Shown here in pieces: positions 43,698 to 54,963 of a stretch of 64,000 nucleotides of DNA. This DNA comes from Serratia sarumanii (GTDB lineage Bacteria > Pseudomonadota > Gammaproteobacteria > Enterobacterales > Enterobacteriaceae). The first letter of the stretch is position 1. Each line of letters opens with the position of its first letter. The notes under the pieces were generated by a model. The model was not told the DNA's origin and did no database searches. It saw only the letters and a list, made by a program, of their open reading frames with translations. The stretch is from the NCBI RefSeq assembly GCF_029962605.1, contig NZ_CP124750.1:3410001-3474000 (forward strand), given 5' to 3'. The translations under genes and the position numbers were made by a program.

Positions 43698-44245
43698 TGA
43701 TACTGCTCCAGTAGCGTCTCGATATCTTCAGGCTTCAGCTGACTGTGAGTGTCGTCATCAATCATCATGGTCGGCCCTTTATCGCAGTTGCCCAGACAGC
43801 AGGTCGGCAGCAGCGTGAAGCGGCCATCAAAGGTGGTTTGACCCGGCTTGATGTTCAGCTTCTTCTCGATAGCGGCCTGAATGCCCTGGTAACCGGTGAT
43901 GTGACAAACAACGCTGTCACAATAACGGATCACGTGACGTCCTACCGGCTGACGGAAAATCTGGCTGTAGAACGTGGCCACGCCTTCTACGTCGCTGGCG
44001 GGGATGCCCAGCACTTCCGCGATGGCGTAAATCGCACCGTCCGGAACCCAGCCGCGCTGCTTCTGCACAATTTTCAGTGCTTCGATGGAAGCGGCGCGCG
44101 GATCCTCGTAATGATGCTTTTCGTGCTCGATCGCATCACGTTCTTCCGCACTCAGTACAAATGCATCAACGCCGCTCTGAGGAGCGGCTGCGTTGATGGG
44201 CTCGAGCGCATCATTGACTGCGTGATTGTCTTTTTGAGAGTGCAT
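43694..44245 (-). CDS. nuoE: NADH-quinone oxidoreductase subunit E
   Basis: NuoE is a thioredoxin-like subunit carrying cluster N1a. It has 183 residues; ligands are in [10 protein letters not shown] and [11 protein letters not shown]. The N-terminus is about 15 residues longer than E. coli NuoE and rich in alanine and aspartate, but no better internal start is obvious. Confidence 0.97.
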   Translation of the reverse strand: MHSQKDNHAVNDALEPINAAAPQSGVDAFVLSAEERDAIEHEKHHYEDPRAASIEALKIVQKQRGWVPDGAIYAIAEVLGIPASDVEGVATFYSQIFRQPVGRHVIRYCDSVVCHITGYQGIQAAIEKKLNIKPGQTTFDGRFTLLPTCCLGNCDKGPTMMIDDDTHSQLKPEDIETLLEQYQ

Positions 44246-44247
44246 AA

Positions 44248-46059
44248 TTAGCGGTCCACATCTGACATAACAAAATCGATACTACCCAGATAGACGATCA
44301 GGTCGGAAACCAGGCTGCCACGGATGACCGATGGGATCTGCTGCAGGTGCGCAAAGCTCGGCGTACGTACCCGGGTGCGGTAGCTCATGGTGCTGCCGTC
44401 GCTGGTCAGGTAGTAGCTGTTGATCCCTTTGGTGGCTTCAATCATCTGGAATGATTCGTTGGCTGGCATCACCGGGCCCCAGGAAACCTGCAGGAAGTGG
44501 GTGATCAGCGTTTCAATGTGCTGCAGCGTGCGCTCTTTCGGCGGCGGCGTGGTCAGCGGGTGATCGGCCTTGAACGGGCCTTCCGGCATGTTGTTCAGGC
44601 ACTGTTCGAGGATGCGCAGGCTCTGGCGCAGCTCTTCCACCTTCAGCATCACGCGGGTGTAGCAGTCGCTGGTGCCGTCGCCGACCGGCACTTCGAAGTC
44701 GAAGTTCTCGTAGCCGGAGTACGGACGCCATTTACGCACGTCGAACTCGACGCCAGTGGCGCGCAGGCCGGCGCCGGTCACGCCCCACTCCAGCGCTTCT
44801 TTGGCGTTGTAAGACGCTACGCCGATGGAACGGCCTTTCAGGATGCTGTTCTTCAGCGCCGCTTTCACGTAGGAGTCCAGACGCTTCGGCATCCAGTCGA
44901 GGAATTCACGCAGCAGGCGATCCCAGCCGCGCGGCAGATCGTGCGCGACGCCGCCGATGCGGAACCAGGCCGGGTGCATACGGAAACCGGTGATCGCTTC
45001 CACCAGATCGTAGATTTTCTGACGATCGGTAAAGGCGAAGAACACCGGGGTCATCGCGCCGACGTCCTGAATGAAGGTGGAGATGTACAGCAGGTGGCTG
45101 TTGATGCGGAACAGCTCGGACAGCATCACGCGGATGGTGTCGACGCGCTCCGGCACCTTGATGCCGGCCAGCTTCTCGACCGCCAGCACGTAAGGCATTT
45201 CGTTCACGCAGCCGCCGAGGTACTCGATACGGTCGGTGTACGGAATGTAGCTGTGCCAGGATTGGCGCTCGCCCATCTTCTCGGCGCCGCGGTGGTGATA
45301 GCCGATATCCGGCACGCAGTCGACGATCTCTTCGCCGTCCAGCTGCAGAATGATGCGGAACGCACCGTGCGCGGACGGGTGGTTCGGGCCGAGGTTGAGG
45401 AACATGAAATCTTCGTTCTCGGTGCCGCGCTTCATGCCCCAGTCTTCCGGCTTGAAGGTCAGCGCTTCCATCTCCAGATCTTCTTTCTGCTTGGTCAGCA
45501 CGAAAGGATCGAATTCGGTGGCGCGCGCCGGGTAGTCCTTGCGCAGCGGGTGCCCTTCCCAGGTCTGCGGCATCATGATGCGCGACAGGTGCGGGTGGCC
45601 GTCGAAGGTGATACCGAACATTTCCCAGGTTTCGCGCTCATACCAGTTGGCGTTCGGAAACACCTTGGTCGCCGTCGGCACGTGCAGGTCTTTTTCAGAC
45701 AGCGCCACCTTCAGCATGATGTCGCGGTTGCGTTCGATGGAAATCAGATGGTAGAAAACGGAGAAATCCGCAGCGGGCAGGCCATCGCGGTGGGTGCGAA
45801 GACGTTCGTCCACGCCATGCAGATCGAACAGCATGACATACGGCTTCGGCTGTTTTCTCAGGAACGTCATTACTTCCAGCAACTGGTCAGGTTTAACCCA
45901 TACCACGGGCATGCCGGTACGGGTGGCCTGAACAGTAAAGGCTTCCGGCCCAAAACGGTTGCGCAGTTCGCCGATCACCGGGTCGTCAAGGTGATCTCGG
46001 GTCTGCCAGGCAGGCAAGGCGTCGTGCGTCGTCAAATCTGTCATAATTTTTTTCACCAC
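44248..46059 (-). CDS. nuoC: NADH-quinone oxidoreductase fused subunit C/D
   Basis: This is the natural fusion of the 30- and 49-kDa subunits that shape the quinone site. NuoC spans about residues 1-190 ([18 protein letters not shown]) and NuoD follows ([14 protein letters not shown], with the quinone-site HPSAH). It has up to 603 residues. The GTG at 46059 gives MVKKIMTDL, echoing E. coli MVNNMTDL; an ATG at 46044 is an alternative. Neither has a strong ribosome site. Confidence 0.97.
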   Translation of the reverse strand: MVKKIMTDLTTHDALPAWQTRDHLDDPVIGELRNRFGPEAFTVQATRTGMPVVWVKPDQLLEVMTFLRKQPKPYVMLFDLHGVDERLRTHRDGLPAADFSVFYHLISIERNRDIMLKVALSEKDLHVPTATKVFPNANWYERETWEMFGITFDGHPHLSRIMMPQTWEGHPLRKDYPARATEFDPFVLTKQKEDLEMEALTFKPEDWGMKRGTENEDFMFLNLGPNHPSAHGAFRIILQLDGEEIVDCVPDIGYHHRGAEKMGERQSWHSYIPYTDRIEYLGGCVNEMPYVLAVEKLAGIKVPERVDTIRVMLSELFRINSHLLYISTFIQDVGAMTPVFFAFTDRQKIYDLVEAITGFRMHPAWFRIGGVAHDLPRGWDRLLREFLDWMPKRLDSYVKAALKNSILKGRSIGVASYNAKEALEWGVTGAGLRATGVEFDVRKWRPYSGYENFDFEVPVGDGTSDCYTRVMLKVEELRQSLRILEQCLNNMPEGPFKADHPLTTPPPKERTLQHIETLITHFLQVSWGPVMPANESFQMIEATKGINSYYLTSDGSTMSYRTRVRTPSFAHLQQIPSVIRGSLVSDLIVYLGSIDFVMSDVDR

Positions 46060-46139
46060 ACTAAAGGGTTATTCGCCGCAAGTTTCACTTTTCGCTGTGT
46101 TAACCAATAGCGCACTAAGATGGACGTTAAATGAACGTC

Positions 46140-46814
46140 TTAAATCTCGTCAGGCGTCCGGAGGTTGGTCACCGCGATGCGCTCGCCGTGTTTACGCTCT
46201 CTTTCAGACTGCATATTGGCGCGGTAAACGCCCTGATCGCCGACAACCCACGACAGCGGGCGACGTTCTTTGCCGATGGATTCCTGCAGCAGCATCAGCG
46301 CTTGCATGTAGGCTTCCGGACGCGGCGGGCAGCCGGGAATGTACACGTCGACCGGCAGGAACTTGTCCACGCCCTGCACCACGGAATAGATGTCGTACAT
46401 GCCGCCGGAGTTGGCGCAGGCGCCCATCGAGATCACCCATTTAGGTTCCAGCATCTGCTCGTACAGGCGTTGGATGACCGGGGCCATCTTGGTGAAACAG
46501 GTACCGGCCACCACCATCAGGTCAGCCTGACGCGGGGAGGCGCGCAGTACTTCCGCACCGAAACGCGCCACGTCGTGAACGGCGGTAAACGACGTCACCA
46601 TCTCCACGTAACAGCACGAAAGGCCGAAGTTATACGGCCAAATAGAGTTTTTACGCCCCCAGTTCACCATGTCATGCAGCGCATGTTCGAGTTTACCCAT
46701 GTAAACCGTGCGGTGGACCTGTTGTTCCAGGGGATCGGCGACGATCTCCTGTTTTTGCAGGGGATAACGGTCGTTCTCACCGTTCGGGTCTATGCGGGTG
46801 AGCGTATAGTCCAT
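46140..46814 (-). CDS. nuoB: NADH-quinone oxidoreductase subunit B
   Basis: NuoB carries terminal cluster N2, which passes electrons to quinone. It has 224 residues with the adjacent-cysteine ligand pair in [10 protein letters not shown], plus [11 protein letters not shown] and [10 protein letters not shown]. It lies 15 bases after nuoA. Confidence 0.98.
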   Translation of the reverse strand: MDYTLTRIDPNGENDRYPLQKQEIVADPLEQQVHRTVYMGKLEHALHDMVNWGRKNSIWPYNFGLSCCYVEMVTSFTAVHDVARFGAEVLRASPRQADLMVVAGTCFTKMAPVIQRLYEQMLEPKWVISMGACANSGGMYDIYSVVQGVDKFLPVDVYIPGCPPRPEAYMQALMLLQESIGKERRPLSWVVGDQGVYRANMQSERERKHGERIAVTNLRTPDEI

Positions 46815-46829
46815 CTTAATGCCTCGCTG

Positions 46830-47267
46830 TTACTGCGGATGACTGTTGGTGTTAGTGATCGTGCTCGGTTTGCTGCGGCGTTGGGAACGCGCCGGAGTCC
46901 AATCCAACGCGCCGATGCGCACCAGATAAACCAGACCGGCCAATAGCACCAAAATGAAAATGGCGGCTTCGATAAAGCCTACCCAACCGCTCTCGCGAAC
47001 CGAGACCGACCAGGCATACAGGTATAAGGCTTCAACGTCGAAAATAACGAAGAACATGGCCACCAGGTAGAACTTGGCGGACAAGCGCATGCGCGCCGTG
47101 CCGACCGAGTCGATGCCTGATTCAAACGGGGTGTGTTTGGCGCGCGCCCGGGCTCTCCCGCCCAAGAAGAACGCACCCAGCAGCATTAAGCCGCAGAGCC
47201 CGATAGCCACGACGAGAAATACGGCGAGCGCCCAGTGATGAGCGATAACTTCAGTGGTTGTTGACAT
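46830..47267 (-). CDS. nuoA: NADH-quinone oxidoreductase subunit A
   Basis: NuoA is a three-helix membrane subunit near the quinone chamber. It has 145 residues; [13 protein letters not shown] and the acidic helix [14 protein letters not shown] are conserved. It is the first gene of the 13-gene nuo operon, which follows a long promoter region. Confidence 0.98.
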   Translation of the reverse strand: MSTTTEVIAHHWALAVFLVVAIGLCGLMLLGAFFLGGRARARAKHTPFESGIDSVGTARMRLSAKFYLVAMFFVIFDVEALYLYAWSVSVRESGWVGFIEAAIFILVLLAGLVYLVRIGALDWTPARSQRRSKPSTITNTNSHPQ

Positions 47268-47926
47268 ACTCTATGCTTACTCATCAAAAGTGGCGTCGAT
47301 CGCGCTGCTCTTGTCACCGGCAGTTAGTGCGCCACATCGATTTAAGGGAAGGATAAATAACCACACAAACAAACTGCTTTTACAGCGAGTTAGGCAGCGT
47401 TTTTCTGTGGGCTTTTTACTCCTTTCTATAACCTTTTGTCAACTTTGACAAAAGTATCTACACACTAGTTTACATACGTATCATTTGATTAACATTTGAT
47501 GCGCCAGGGGCTGGCTAAATCGTGTCAGTTAATTTTTGTGTAGAAACAGATAGATATAAACCAACGTGCACATTTCAGTTTTACTATACCATTGTCTCAG
47601 GAATTCCCTGTTCTTCCACTCACTACCTAGGGGTATTTTTTTGATCCAGGACACGTTTTCAGCATAAATCCTCAAAAAAAGTGTGGCCCTTTAACAATTT
47701 TCCTCAAATTAAGCCGCAAAAACGGCCGCTATAAGCTAACAAAATAACCCTTCTATTACCATGCCTTTAACCCATTCAATCTTATTGCTCAAAAAACACA
47801 CTCAACGTCTTAAACCCGGCCAAACTCTCTTTTCAGCAACGCTTAAAAGTTAGTAAAACAGCCAACTCATAACAAAATCGTTATTAAACCCCTATAACAG
47901 TAAAAACCCCAAAAAAAAGGGTAAAA
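47268..47926. other. Long nuo promoter region
   Basis: About 660 bases, AT-rich and without a credible gene, separate nuoA from lrhA. E. coli has a similarly long region here with FNR, ArcA, NarL, Fis and IHF control. A 22-base palindrome with an overlapping promoter candidate is listed separately. ATTTGAT occurs twice in close succession near 47485-47500. No clear FNR palindrome is visible. Confidence 0.6.
47425..47454 (-). promoter_or_regulatory. Perfect palindrome over a nuoA promoter candidate
   Basis: CTTTTGTCAA (47433-47442), CT, then TTGACAAAAG (47445-47454) are exact complements. On the minus strand TTTGTC, a 16-base spacer and TATAGA form a sigma70-like promoter across it. A regulator bound here would overlap the -35. 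Confidence 0.55.
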
Positions 47927-47952
47927 AAAACCTCCGCCGAAGCGGAGGTTTT
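47927..47952. terminator. lrhA terminator
   Basis: CCTCCGC-CGAA-GCGGAGG flanked by AAAA/TTTT; on the minus strand it runs into eight Ts just after the lrhA stop. Confidence 0.9.
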
Positions 47953-47974
47953 CATCAGATATCACGCCACGGCG

Positions 47975-48919
47975 TTATTCTTCCTCGTCCACCAGGCTGG
48001 CGTCATCCTGATCGCCCTGGAGACCGGCCTCTGCGCCGTTGAAGCCATAGCTGTCATTGCCGCCCTGCATGGCGCTGAAGATGGCCATCGCCAGCTCATT
48101 GCTGCACTGCGCGTTTTTGCACAGCGCATACTGGGTATCCGGCAGCGGCGGCAAACCTTCCACCGCCCCCAGCACCCGCAGGTCGGGGCTCATCATCTCG
48201 ATCGGCCGCGCGGTCACGCCCAGGCCGGCCTTACAGGCTGCCCGCACCGCGGACAGCGTGGAGGCAACGTAGGCGATGCGCCACGGGATACCGGCTTCGT
48301 CCAGCTGCTTGATCGCCAGCGCACGGAACGGGCTTGGCTCATCCATCACCACCAGCGGGATCGGTTCGCCGGCCTGATAGTGATAATCGGCGGCGCAGTA
48401 CCACAGCGTCGGCGATGTGCGCAGCACGATGTGCGGGTGCCCGGCCGGATCGGCCGTGGTCACCGCCAGATCGATCTCGCCCTCTTCCAGCAGATCGACC
48501 ATCGTCGTGCTGCGCTTTACGCGCACGTCAATGGACAGCTTCGGATAGATGGCGGTCACGCGGTTCAGCAGGAAAGGCAGAATGGTATCGGCGGTGTCGT
48601 CTGAAGCGCCGATGGTCAGAACACCTTTAATATTGTTGTACATCAGCGAGGTACAGGCTTCGTCGTTAAAGCGCAGGATCTTCCTGGCATAACCGAGAAG
48701 CTGAATACCATGCTCAGTCAGGAGTTTGTTGCGCCCATGGCGGGCAAACAGTTCTTTGCCGACCAGTTGCTCTAATCGCTGCATTTGTTGACTGACGGCT
48801 GATTGAGTACGGCATACGGCGACGGCCGCCGCTGCGAAGGTATTCAAATCAGCAACCGCAACAAAGGTTCTTAGCAGATCGAGGTCGAGATTAAGTATCG
48901 GACGATTTGCAGTTGTCAT
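47975..48919 (-). CDS. lrhA: LysR-family regulator LrhA (HexA/PecT group)
   Basis: LrhA is a global LysR-type repressor; in E. coli it represses flhDC and so motility, and its homologues HexA and PecT control virulence in plant pathogens. It has 314 residues. The N-terminal HTH is [20 protein letters not shown] then [20 protein letters not shown]. The C-terminal effector domain follows, with a conserved [14 protein letters not shown] acidic tail. It is transcribed towards nuo from a separate promoter, as in E. coli. Confidence 0.96.
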   Translation of the reverse strand: MTTANRPILNLDLDLLRTFVAVADLNTFAAAAVAVCRTQSAVSQQMQRLEQLVGKELFARHGRNKLLTEHGIQLLGYARKILRFNDEACTSLMYNNIKGVLTIGASDDTADTILPFLLNRVTAIYPKLSIDVRVKRSTTMVDLLEEGEIDLAVTTADPAGHPHIVLRTSPTLWYCAADYHYQAGEPIPLVVMDEPSPFRALAIKQLDEAGIPWRIAYVASTLSAVRAACKAGLGVTARPIEMMSPDLRVLGAVEGLPPLPDTQYALCKNAQCSNELAMAIFSAMQGGNDSYGFNGAEAGLQGDQDDASLVDEEE

Positions 48920-49774
48920 AGTGTATTCTTCACTTTTTTAAATTCTAATTTACGAACTACTACCCTGGTGTGTTTCTCAGACGCCGTTGAAAAGGACGGA
49001 GCCTGTTATGACAGTACCCCACTCATAAGTGGAGGGCAAAAAAATTACTTATGATTCGTTACCTCTATCGCTTTTTAAAATGCGATCTATCGATGGTGCT
49101 TATAGAACGCGGGGGGTTGAATATCGGTGGAAAGGGAAAACCCCCACCGAACCTGAGATTTTACTCATTCATACTGCCTAATTTCCACTCCATTCGTGCT
49201 ACTGAGAACCCTTATCAACCGGCGTTAAGACTGCATTACAGAGCAAAAAAGATAAATAATTAACGCTACCGACTTCATGTTACTACTCAATGAATTTAAT
49301 AAATTCAATCAGTAAGATTTTTACTTTAAATAATAATCCTATAACCACATAAACAATGCTTAAGATAAAATATAAAGTAAAGCTAATGTAAATATGCCAT
49401 TTTCTTAGTGTGGTGCGCTAACCGACAACCCGCTATCAGACAACTCCGGTATTATCGTTCCTTTACAGTTTATTGAAGCCCATTCTCACTTTCGGCTTAT
49501 CAGTTCACTGCTGCCGGCCGCGATCGCCGGCACGTCGCGTTTATCGATGCGGGATTTTACAGAACAAAACACTAGTAAAATTATAGTTCATGAAATTATG
49601 AACCACAAAATAACTTTACCTTTGCTTATCATAACTAAAATCTCCCGTTACGACATGCATTTGCACCAAAGGCGTGCAAAACCCTTCAAAAGCAACTACG
49701 CCAGGAGTACATTGGGCGGGTTGCGGCGTCCCACGGTAGGAGCGCCCCTATCCCAGCAAAAGGCTCAACTTTTT
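48920..49774. other. Long intergenic region between lrhA and alaA
   Basis: About 855 bases between divergent genes, strongly AT-rich (49260-49420 especially). A 70-codon frame at 49051-49263 has no ribosome site or recognisable features and is not called. The region presumably holds both promoters, and long AT tracts suggest nucleoid-protein binding. No specific operator was recognised. Confidence 0.55.
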
Positions 49775-50989
49775 ATGTCCCCCATTGAGAAATCCAGCAA
49801 ACTGGACAACGTCTGCTATGACATTCGCGGCCCGGTGCTTAAAGAAGCTAAACGTCTTGAAGAAGAAGGCAACAAAGTCCTGAAACTGAACATCGGCAAC
49901 CCTGCCCCGTTCGGTTTCGACGCCCCTGACGAAATCCTGGTCGACGTGATCCGCAATCTGCCCACGGCGCAAGGCTATTCCGACTCCAAGGGCCTCTTCT
50001 CGGCGCGTAAAGCGATCATGCAGCACTATCAGGCGCGCAACATGCGTGACGTGACCGTTGAGGATATCTACATTGGCAACGGCGTCTCGGAACTGATCGT
50101 CCAATCCATGCAGGCGCTGCTCAACAGCGGCGACGAAATGCTGGTGCCGGCGCCGGACTACCCGCTGTGGACCGCCGCGGTATCGCTGTCCGGCGGCAAG
50201 GCCGTGCACTACCTATGCGATGAGCAGGCCGGCTGGTTCCCGGATCTGGACGATATCATCAGCAAGATCACCCCGCGCACCCGCGGCATCGTGATCATCA
50301 ACCCGAACAACCCGACCGGTGCGGTTTACAGCAAAGCGCTGCTGGAACAGATCGTCGAGATCGCCCGTCAACACAACCTGATCATCTTCGCCGACGAGAT
50401 CTACGACAAGATCCTGTATGACGACGCCGAGCACCATTCGATCGCCGCGCTGGCGCCGGATTTGCTGACCGTCACCTTCAACGGCCTGTCGAAAACCTAC
50501 CGCGTGGCGGGCTTCCGCCAGGGCTGGATGGTGCTGAACGGGCCGAAGAAGCACGCCAAAGGCTATATCGAAGGGCTGGAGATGCTGGCTTCGATGCGCC
50601 TGTGCGCCAACGTGCCGATGCAGCACGCCATTCAGACCGCGCTGGGCGGTTATCAGAGCATCAGCGAATTCATTCAGCCCGGCGGCCGCCTGTACGAACA
50701 GCGCAACCGCACCTGGGAGCTGCTCAACGACATCCCGGGCGTCTCTTGCGTGAAGCCGCAGGGCGCGCTGTACATGTTCCCGCGCATCGACGCCAAGCGC
50801 TTCAACATCCACGACGACCAGAAGCTGGTGCTGGATCTGCTGCTGCAGGAAAAAGTGCTGCTGGTGCAGGGCACCGCGTTCAACTGGCCTTATCCGGATC
50901 ACGTGCGCATCGTCACCCTGCCGCGCGTAGACGAGCTGGAAATGGCGGTCGGCAAGCTGGGCCGCTTCCTCGAAGGCTACCACCAGTAA
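49775..50989 (+). CDS. alaA: Glutamate-pyruvate aminotransferase AlaA
   Basis: AlaA makes alanine from pyruvate and glutamate and is the main alanine synthase in E. coli. The start at 49775 ([13 protein letters not shown]) gives 404 residues and matches E. coli. The frame is open back to 49547, but that 76-codon extension has no family similarity. It is a fold-type I PLP enzyme: [19 protein letters not shown] and PLP-lysine motif [17 protein letters not shown]. Confidence 0.96.
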   Translation: MSPIEKSSKLDNVCYDIRGPVLKEAKRLEEEGNKVLKLNIGNPAPFGFDAPDEILVDVIRNLPTAQGYSDSKGLFSARKAIMQHYQARNMRDVTVEDIYIGNGVSELIVQSMQALLNSGDEMLVPAPDYPLWTAAVSLSGGKAVHYLCDEQAGWFPDLDDIISKITPRTRGIVIINPNNPTGAVYSKALLEQIVEIARQHNLIIFADEIYDKILYDDAEHHSIAALAPDLLTVTFNGLSKTYRVAGFRQGWMVLNGPKKHAKGYIEGLEMLASMRLCANVPMQHAIQTALGGYQSISEFIQPGGRLYEQRNRTWELLNDIPGVSCVKPQGALYMFPRIDAKRFNIHDDQKLVLDLLLQEKVLLVQGTAFNWPYPDHVRIVTLPRVDELEMAVGKLGRFLEGYHQ

Positions 50990-51096
50990 TCGCCTGGGGC
51001 GCAGCGCCTTGTTGCGCCCTTCTCTCACTGCCCGGTTGCAAAATTCGCCGTCACTGCTTCACAATGGGGCCCTCACTTGCCGTTAAAGAGAGCACC

Positions 51097-51696
51097 ATGA
51101 GCCAGAGCCATTTCTTCGCCCATCTGTCCCGCCTGAAACTGATCAACCGCTGGCCGCTGATGCGCAACGTGCGTACCGAGAACGTTTCCGAACACAGTCT
51201 GCAGGTGGCTTTTGTCGCCCACGCGTTGGCGGTGATCAAAAACCGCAAATTCAACGGCAACCTCAACGCCGACCGCGTTGCGCTGCTGGCGATGTACCAC
51301 GACGCCAGCGAAGTGATCACCGGCGACATGCCGACGCCGATCAAGTACTACAATCCGCAGATCGCCCACGAATACAAGAAGATCGAAAAGATCGCCCAGC
51401 AAAAGCTGCTGGACATGATCCCCGCGGAGCTGCGCAACGATTTTCGCACCATTCTCGATGAGCACTACTACAGCGAAGATGAAAAGCAGGTGGTGAAGCA
51501 GGCGGACGCGCTCTGCGCCTACCTGAAATGCCTGGAGGAACTCTCTGCCGGCAACAACGAATTCACCCTGGCCAAGGCGCGGCTGGATAAAACTCTGGAA
51601 CAGCGCCGCAGCCCGGAAATGGACTACTTCATGGACGTGTTCATTCCCAGCTTCAGCCTGTCATTGGACGAAATCAGCCTCGACAGCTCGCTGTAA
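51097..51696 (+). CDS. yfbR: 5'-Deoxynucleotidase YfbR
   Basis: YfbR is an HD-domain phosphohydrolase that removes phosphate from deoxyribonucleoside 5'-monophosphates. It has 199 residues from ATG 51097, after AAAGAGAG. Metal ligands H33 (SEHS), H68/D69 (YHDAS) and D137 (QADAL) are all present, with R18 and W19 of the substrate pocket. A longer in-frame start at 50602 lies inside alaA and is rejected. Confidence 0.96.
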   Translation: MSQSHFFAHLSRLKLINRWPLMRNVRTENVSEHSLQVAFVAHALAVIKNRKFNGNLNADRVALLAMYHDASEVITGDMPTPIKYYNPQIAHEYKKIEKIAQQKLLDMIPAELRNDFRTILDEHYYSEDEKQVVKQADALCAYLKCLEELSAGNNEFTLAKARLDKTLEQRRSPEMDYFMDVFIPSFSLSLDEISLDSSL

Positions 51697-51723
51697 CCCC
51701 GCCGGCGCAGCCTCGCTACGCCG

Positions 51724-53574
51724 TTAAAAGCCGTAGAGCCACGGCACCACAATCACGCTGACCGCCATCACCAGCAGGGTGAACGGCACGCCGAGACGCA
51801 CGAAATCGCCGAACTTGTAATTGCCCGGCCCCAGCACCAGCGTATTGACCGGTGAAGAAACCGGCGTCATAAAGGCGGCGGACGCGGCGATGGCGATAAT
51901 CATCGCGAACGGGTATGGCGAAACGCCCATTTCGCGCGCGGCGGCGATGGCGATCGGCGCCATCAGCACCGCCGTCGCGGTGTTGGAAATAAACAAGCCG
52001 ATGGTGGCGCACAAGACGAACAAGCACAGCAGCATCACGCGCGGCCCCGCGCCGCCGGCGACGTCCATCAGCCCGCTGACGATCAGATCCACCCCGCCGG
52101 TCTTTTGCAGCGCCTGCGCGAACGGCATCATGCCGACGATCAAAATGATGCTCGGCCAATGGATCGATTTATAGGCGCTCTCCATATCGATACAGCGGAA
52201 CTTGCCCATCAGCAGACAGGCGATCAGCGCCGCGATCGGGTTGGGGATTTCGTCGGTCAGCATCATCGCCACCATCAGCGCCAGGCAAAACAGCGCGTGT
52301 GGCGCCTGAGTGATCGCCGGCGCCACTTCGTCCACTTCGGCCGGCAGATTGAGCACGATAAAGTCGTGGGTTTTGGCCTGCAGCTGACGGATCGCCTTCC
52401 AGTCGCCGATCACCAGCAAGATGTCGCCCAGCTCCAGCGGCTCGTCCACCAGCTTGCCGCCCAGCGTCTCGCCGTGGCGGCGGATGCCCACCACGTTGAG
52501 ATCGTAGCGGCTGCGGAACGCCGCTTCGCGCAGGCTTTTGCCCAGCAGCGCCGAGTCCGGGATCAGCGACACCTCCGCCATGCCGACGTTGCGCGACTGT
52601 TCAGAGAAGTAATCGCCGCGCAGCACCATCGGCTCCAGCCGCTGCTCGCCGCAGAATTCGCGCAGATCGACCTGGCTGTCCGACATGTCGATTAAAAGAA
52701 CGTCTCCCTCGCGCAGCTCGGTGCTGCCGGAAGCGCTGACCATCACCCGCCGGAAGCGTTTCCAGCGCTCAATGCCCACCACGTTGGCGCCATAGCGCGC
52801 GCGCAGGTGCAGCTCATCCAGCGAACGCCCGATCAGCGGCGAAGCGCTGCGGACAGCCAGCCGCCGCGCGCGGCCGGTCAGCTTGTAGTCGCGGATCAAA
52901 TCGCGGAAGGTTCGGCGCTGCCAGTCATCGCCGGCTTTGCCCGTGTCACCGCTGCCCAGCCAACGCCGGGCGATCAGCATGTAACCGACGCCCAGCGCCA
53001 GCACCGCCAGACCGATGGGCGTCACGCTGAAGAAGCCGAAACCATGGATGCCTTCACGCACCAGTTCGCTGTTGACCACCATGTTGGGCGGCGTGGCCAC
53101 CAGCGTCATCATGCCGCTGATGAGCCCGGCGAAGCTGAGCGGCATCATCAGCCGCCCCGGCGCAATCTTCATTCTCGCCGTCACGCTGAGCACCACCGGG
53201 ATAAAGATCGCCACCACGCCGGTCGAGCTCATGAACGCGCCCAGCCCGGCGACCGTCACCATCAGCAGCATCAACATTTTGGTTTCGCTGCTGCCGGCCA
53301 CTTTCACCAGCCAGTCGCCGACCTGATAGGCCACGCCGGTGCGCACCAGCCCTTCGCCGATCACGAACAGCGCGGCGATCAAAATCACGTTGGGATCGCT
53401 GAAACCGACCGTCGCCTCCTGCAGGCTGAGCGTGCCGCTCAGCACGAAGGCGATGATCACCAACAGCGCCACCACGTCCATACGCAGCTTGTTGGTGGTA
53501 AACAGCACGATGGCAATCAGCAGTAAACTCAGCACCCACAGTAATTCGCTGTTCAAAACGGCCTCATCCGGCAA
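51724..53574 (-). CDS. yfbS: SLC13-type transporter with two TrkA-C domains
   Basis: YfbS is a putative anion or dicarboxylate transporter of the divalent anion:Na+ symporter family. It has 616 residues. An N-terminal membrane half (to about 200) and a C-terminal membrane half (from about 410) surround two cytoplasmic RCK/TrkA-C-like domains ([28 protein letters not shown]). The conserved [14 protein letters not shown] and [15 protein letters not shown] motifs match the family substrate/Na+ sites. It is convergent with yfbR. The substrate is unknown. Confidence 0.92.
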   Translation of the reverse strand: MPDEAVLNSELLWVLSLLLIAIVLFTTNKLRMDVVALLVIIAFVLSGTLSLQEATVGFSDPNVILIAALFVIGEGLVRTGVAYQVGDWLVKVAGSSETKMLMLLMVTVAGLGAFMSSTGVVAIFIPVVLSVTARMKIAPGRLMMPLSFAGLISGMMTLVATPPNMVVNSELVREGIHGFGFFSVTPIGLAVLALGVGYMLIARRWLGSGDTGKAGDDWQRRTFRDLIRDYKLTGRARRLAVRSASPLIGRSLDELHLRARYGANVVGIERWKRFRRVMVSASGSTELREGDVLLIDMSDSQVDLREFCGEQRLEPMVLRGDYFSEQSRNVGMAEVSLIPDSALLGKSLREAAFRSRYDLNVVGIRRHGETLGGKLVDEPLELGDILLVIGDWKAIRQLQAKTHDFIVLNLPAEVDEVAPAITQAPHALFCLALMVAMMLTDEIPNPIAALIACLLMGKFRCIDMESAYKSIHWPSIILIVGMMPFAQALQKTGGVDLIVSGLMDVAGGAGPRVMLLCLFVLCATIGLFISNTATAVLMAPIAIAAAREMGVSPYPFAMIIAIAASAAFMTPVSSPVNTLVLGPGNYKFGDFVRLGVPFTLLVMAVSVIVVPWLYGF

Positions 53575-53600
53575 ATATCCAAAGGCCTAAAAAATAGCAT

Positions 53601-53624
53601 AAAAAAACCCCGCCGAAGCGGGGT
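53601..53624 (-). terminator. yfbT terminator
   Basis: On the minus strand ACCCCGC, CGAA-type loop TTCG, GCGGGGT, then seven Ts, after the yfbT stop. Confidence 0.9.
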
Positions 53625-53653
53625 CTAATCAATTAGGGTGAAGATAATGCCGC

Positions 53654-54310
53654 TCAGGCCAGCCGGCGAACGATCGCGCCCTGCGCCGTTTTATCGACGG
53701 CGATCTGCGCCAGCGAATCCAGCCGCAGGTCGACCTGCTCCAGCTTCGGCGTATCCGCCGGCGCGTTGACCGCGATCACCTGGCAGCCCGCGGCCAGGCC
53801 GGAGAGAATACCGGCCGGCGCGTCTTCAACCACCACGCACTCGTGCGGCGCCAGCCCCAGGCGCTCGGCGCCCAACAGATAGGCGTCGGGCTGCGGCTTG
53901 CCGTGTTTAACCTGCTCGGCGGTGATGAACACCTCCGGCTGCGGCAAACCGCCGGCCTGGCGGCGAGCGCCGGCCACCGGCACCGAACCGGAGGTGACGA
54001 TCGCCCAAGGGATGCCGAGCGCGTTCAGGCGCTCCAGCAGCGCGATGGCGCCCGGCAGCGCGCGAACGCCGTCGGTATCCTGCGCTTCGGCCTGCTCCAG
54101 CAACTCGAACTCGCGCTGAATTTCCGCTTCGCTTTCGCCCGGCATAAAGTGGCGCAGAGAAGTAATGGCCTGTTTACCGTGAATGAAGTCCAGCACCGCT
54201 TGCGGGTTGACGCCGCGGCGTTCGGCCCAGTGCGTCCAGGCGCGCTCTACCGCCGGCAGCGAATCCACCAGGGTGCCATCAAGATCGAACAGAAAACCCT
54301 TACACTCCAC
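53654..54310 (-). CDS. yfbT: HAD-superfamily sugar phosphatase YfbT
   Basis: YfbT (HxpA) dephosphorylates sugar phosphates in vitro. It has 218 residues from GTG 54310, giving (M)ECKGFLFDLDGTLVDS, almost the E. coli start MRCKGFLFDLDG. AAGAGG sits 6 bases upstream. A TTG further upstream (54331) is less likely. Nucleophile and acid are D9 and D11; motif 2 is VTSGSVP, motif 3 includes K in KHGKPQPDAYLL, and motif 4 is VVEDAPAG. It is in one operon with yfbU and yfbV. Confidence 0.93.
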   Translation of the reverse strand: MECKGFLFDLDGTLVDSLPAVERAWTHWAERRGVNPQAVLDFIHGKQAITSLRHFMPGESEAEIQREFELLEQAEAQDTDGVRALPGAIALLERLNALGIPWAIVTSGSVPVAGARRQAGGLPQPEVFITAEQVKHGKPQPDAYLLGAERLGLAPHECVVVEDAPAGILSGLAAGCQVIAVNAPADTPKLEQVDLRLDSLAQIAVDKTAQGAIVRRLA

Positions 54311-54327
54311 AGAAAACCTCTTCTTAA

Positions 54328-54822
54328 TCAAGCATTGATGATTTGCGCTATCTCAACGGCGCTCAAGTGATACTGGCGCGGACAGGCCAGCCAGATCGCC
54401 AGCATGCGCTGGTATTTTTCCCACATTTTGGTCTGGGCGTTGAAACCGTGGCTGCCGGAATCGAAGTGAGTATAGCGCCCCTCGGTGCTGACCAGGAAAC
54501 GCACGTAGCTCAGATAGCGCGCCTCGGTGGCGGCGTCGAAGCCGAGAAACGCCAGGCGGCGCTCGTCCAGATCCTGCTTCTCTTTCAGGTTGCCCCAGGA
54601 AACCTGCAGCGCATGGTGCATCTCCATCACGTTGATGATGGTGCGGCACACCTCTTCGCTCAGTTCGCCGAAGTCGCGATCCAGTTCGCGCATTTGCAAA
54701 CCGAAGCCGCGTTCGACGATGGTTTGCAACCGGCGATAACGGTCGCCGTTGTCCGGATCGAGCAGGGTCATCATCTTGTACTGGTTCGACAGGATCAGCC
54801 GCTGGGCGTTGGTCATTTCCAT
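54328..54822 (-). CDS. yfbU: YfbU family protein
   Basis: YfbU is a 164-residue cytoplasmic protein of unknown biochemical role, linked to cell-death and stress phenotypes in E. coli. ATG 54822 ([18 protein letters not shown]) matches the E. coli start and follows AGGA. An upstream in-frame start at 54870 is rejected. It is conserved to the end ([13 protein letters not shown]). It lies 17 bases before yfbT, which has its ribosome site in that gap. Confidence 0.95.
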   Translation of the reverse strand: MEMTNAQRLILSNQYKMMTLLDPDNGDRYRRLQTIVERGFGLQMRELDRDFGELSEEVCRTIINVMEMHHALQVSWGNLKEKQDLDERRLAFLGFDAATEARYLSYVRFLVSTEGRYTHFDSGSHGFNAQTKMWEKYQRMLAIWLACPRQYHLSAVEIAQIINA

Positions 54823-54935
54823 CAGGATTTCCTCATTTCTGTGTGATGGCGGGAGCATCGCACAGCGCAAGAACGCAGGAAATCACAACTCGACCGTTCT
54901 TTGATTTAAACCGGGGTTATTGGCGCTTTGACGAG

Positions 54936-54960
54936 AAAGGCCGCACAACGCGGCCTTTTT
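54936..54960. terminator. yfbV terminator
   Basis: AAAGGCCGC, a 5-base loop and GCGGCCTTT: a symmetric terminator just after the yfbV stop, facing the yfbU promoter region. Confidence 0.75.
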
Positions 54961-54963
54961 CAT

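Noticed and set aside
47254..47448. 64-codon frame across the nuoA start region
   Set aside because: Overlaps nuoA and its promoter on the opposite strand and has no features.
49051..49263. 70-codon frame in the lrhA-alaA gap
   Set aside because: No ribosome-binding site, no recognisable domain and it lies in an AT-rich regulatory region; likely chance.
49547..49774. 76-codon N-terminal extension of alaA
   Set aside because: No family similarity and AT-rich; ATG 49775 reproduces the known AlaA N-terminus.
50602..51096. Upstream extension of yfbR through alaA
   Set aside because: It is an out-of-frame read of alaA; YfbR homology begins at ATG 51097, which has its own ribosome site.
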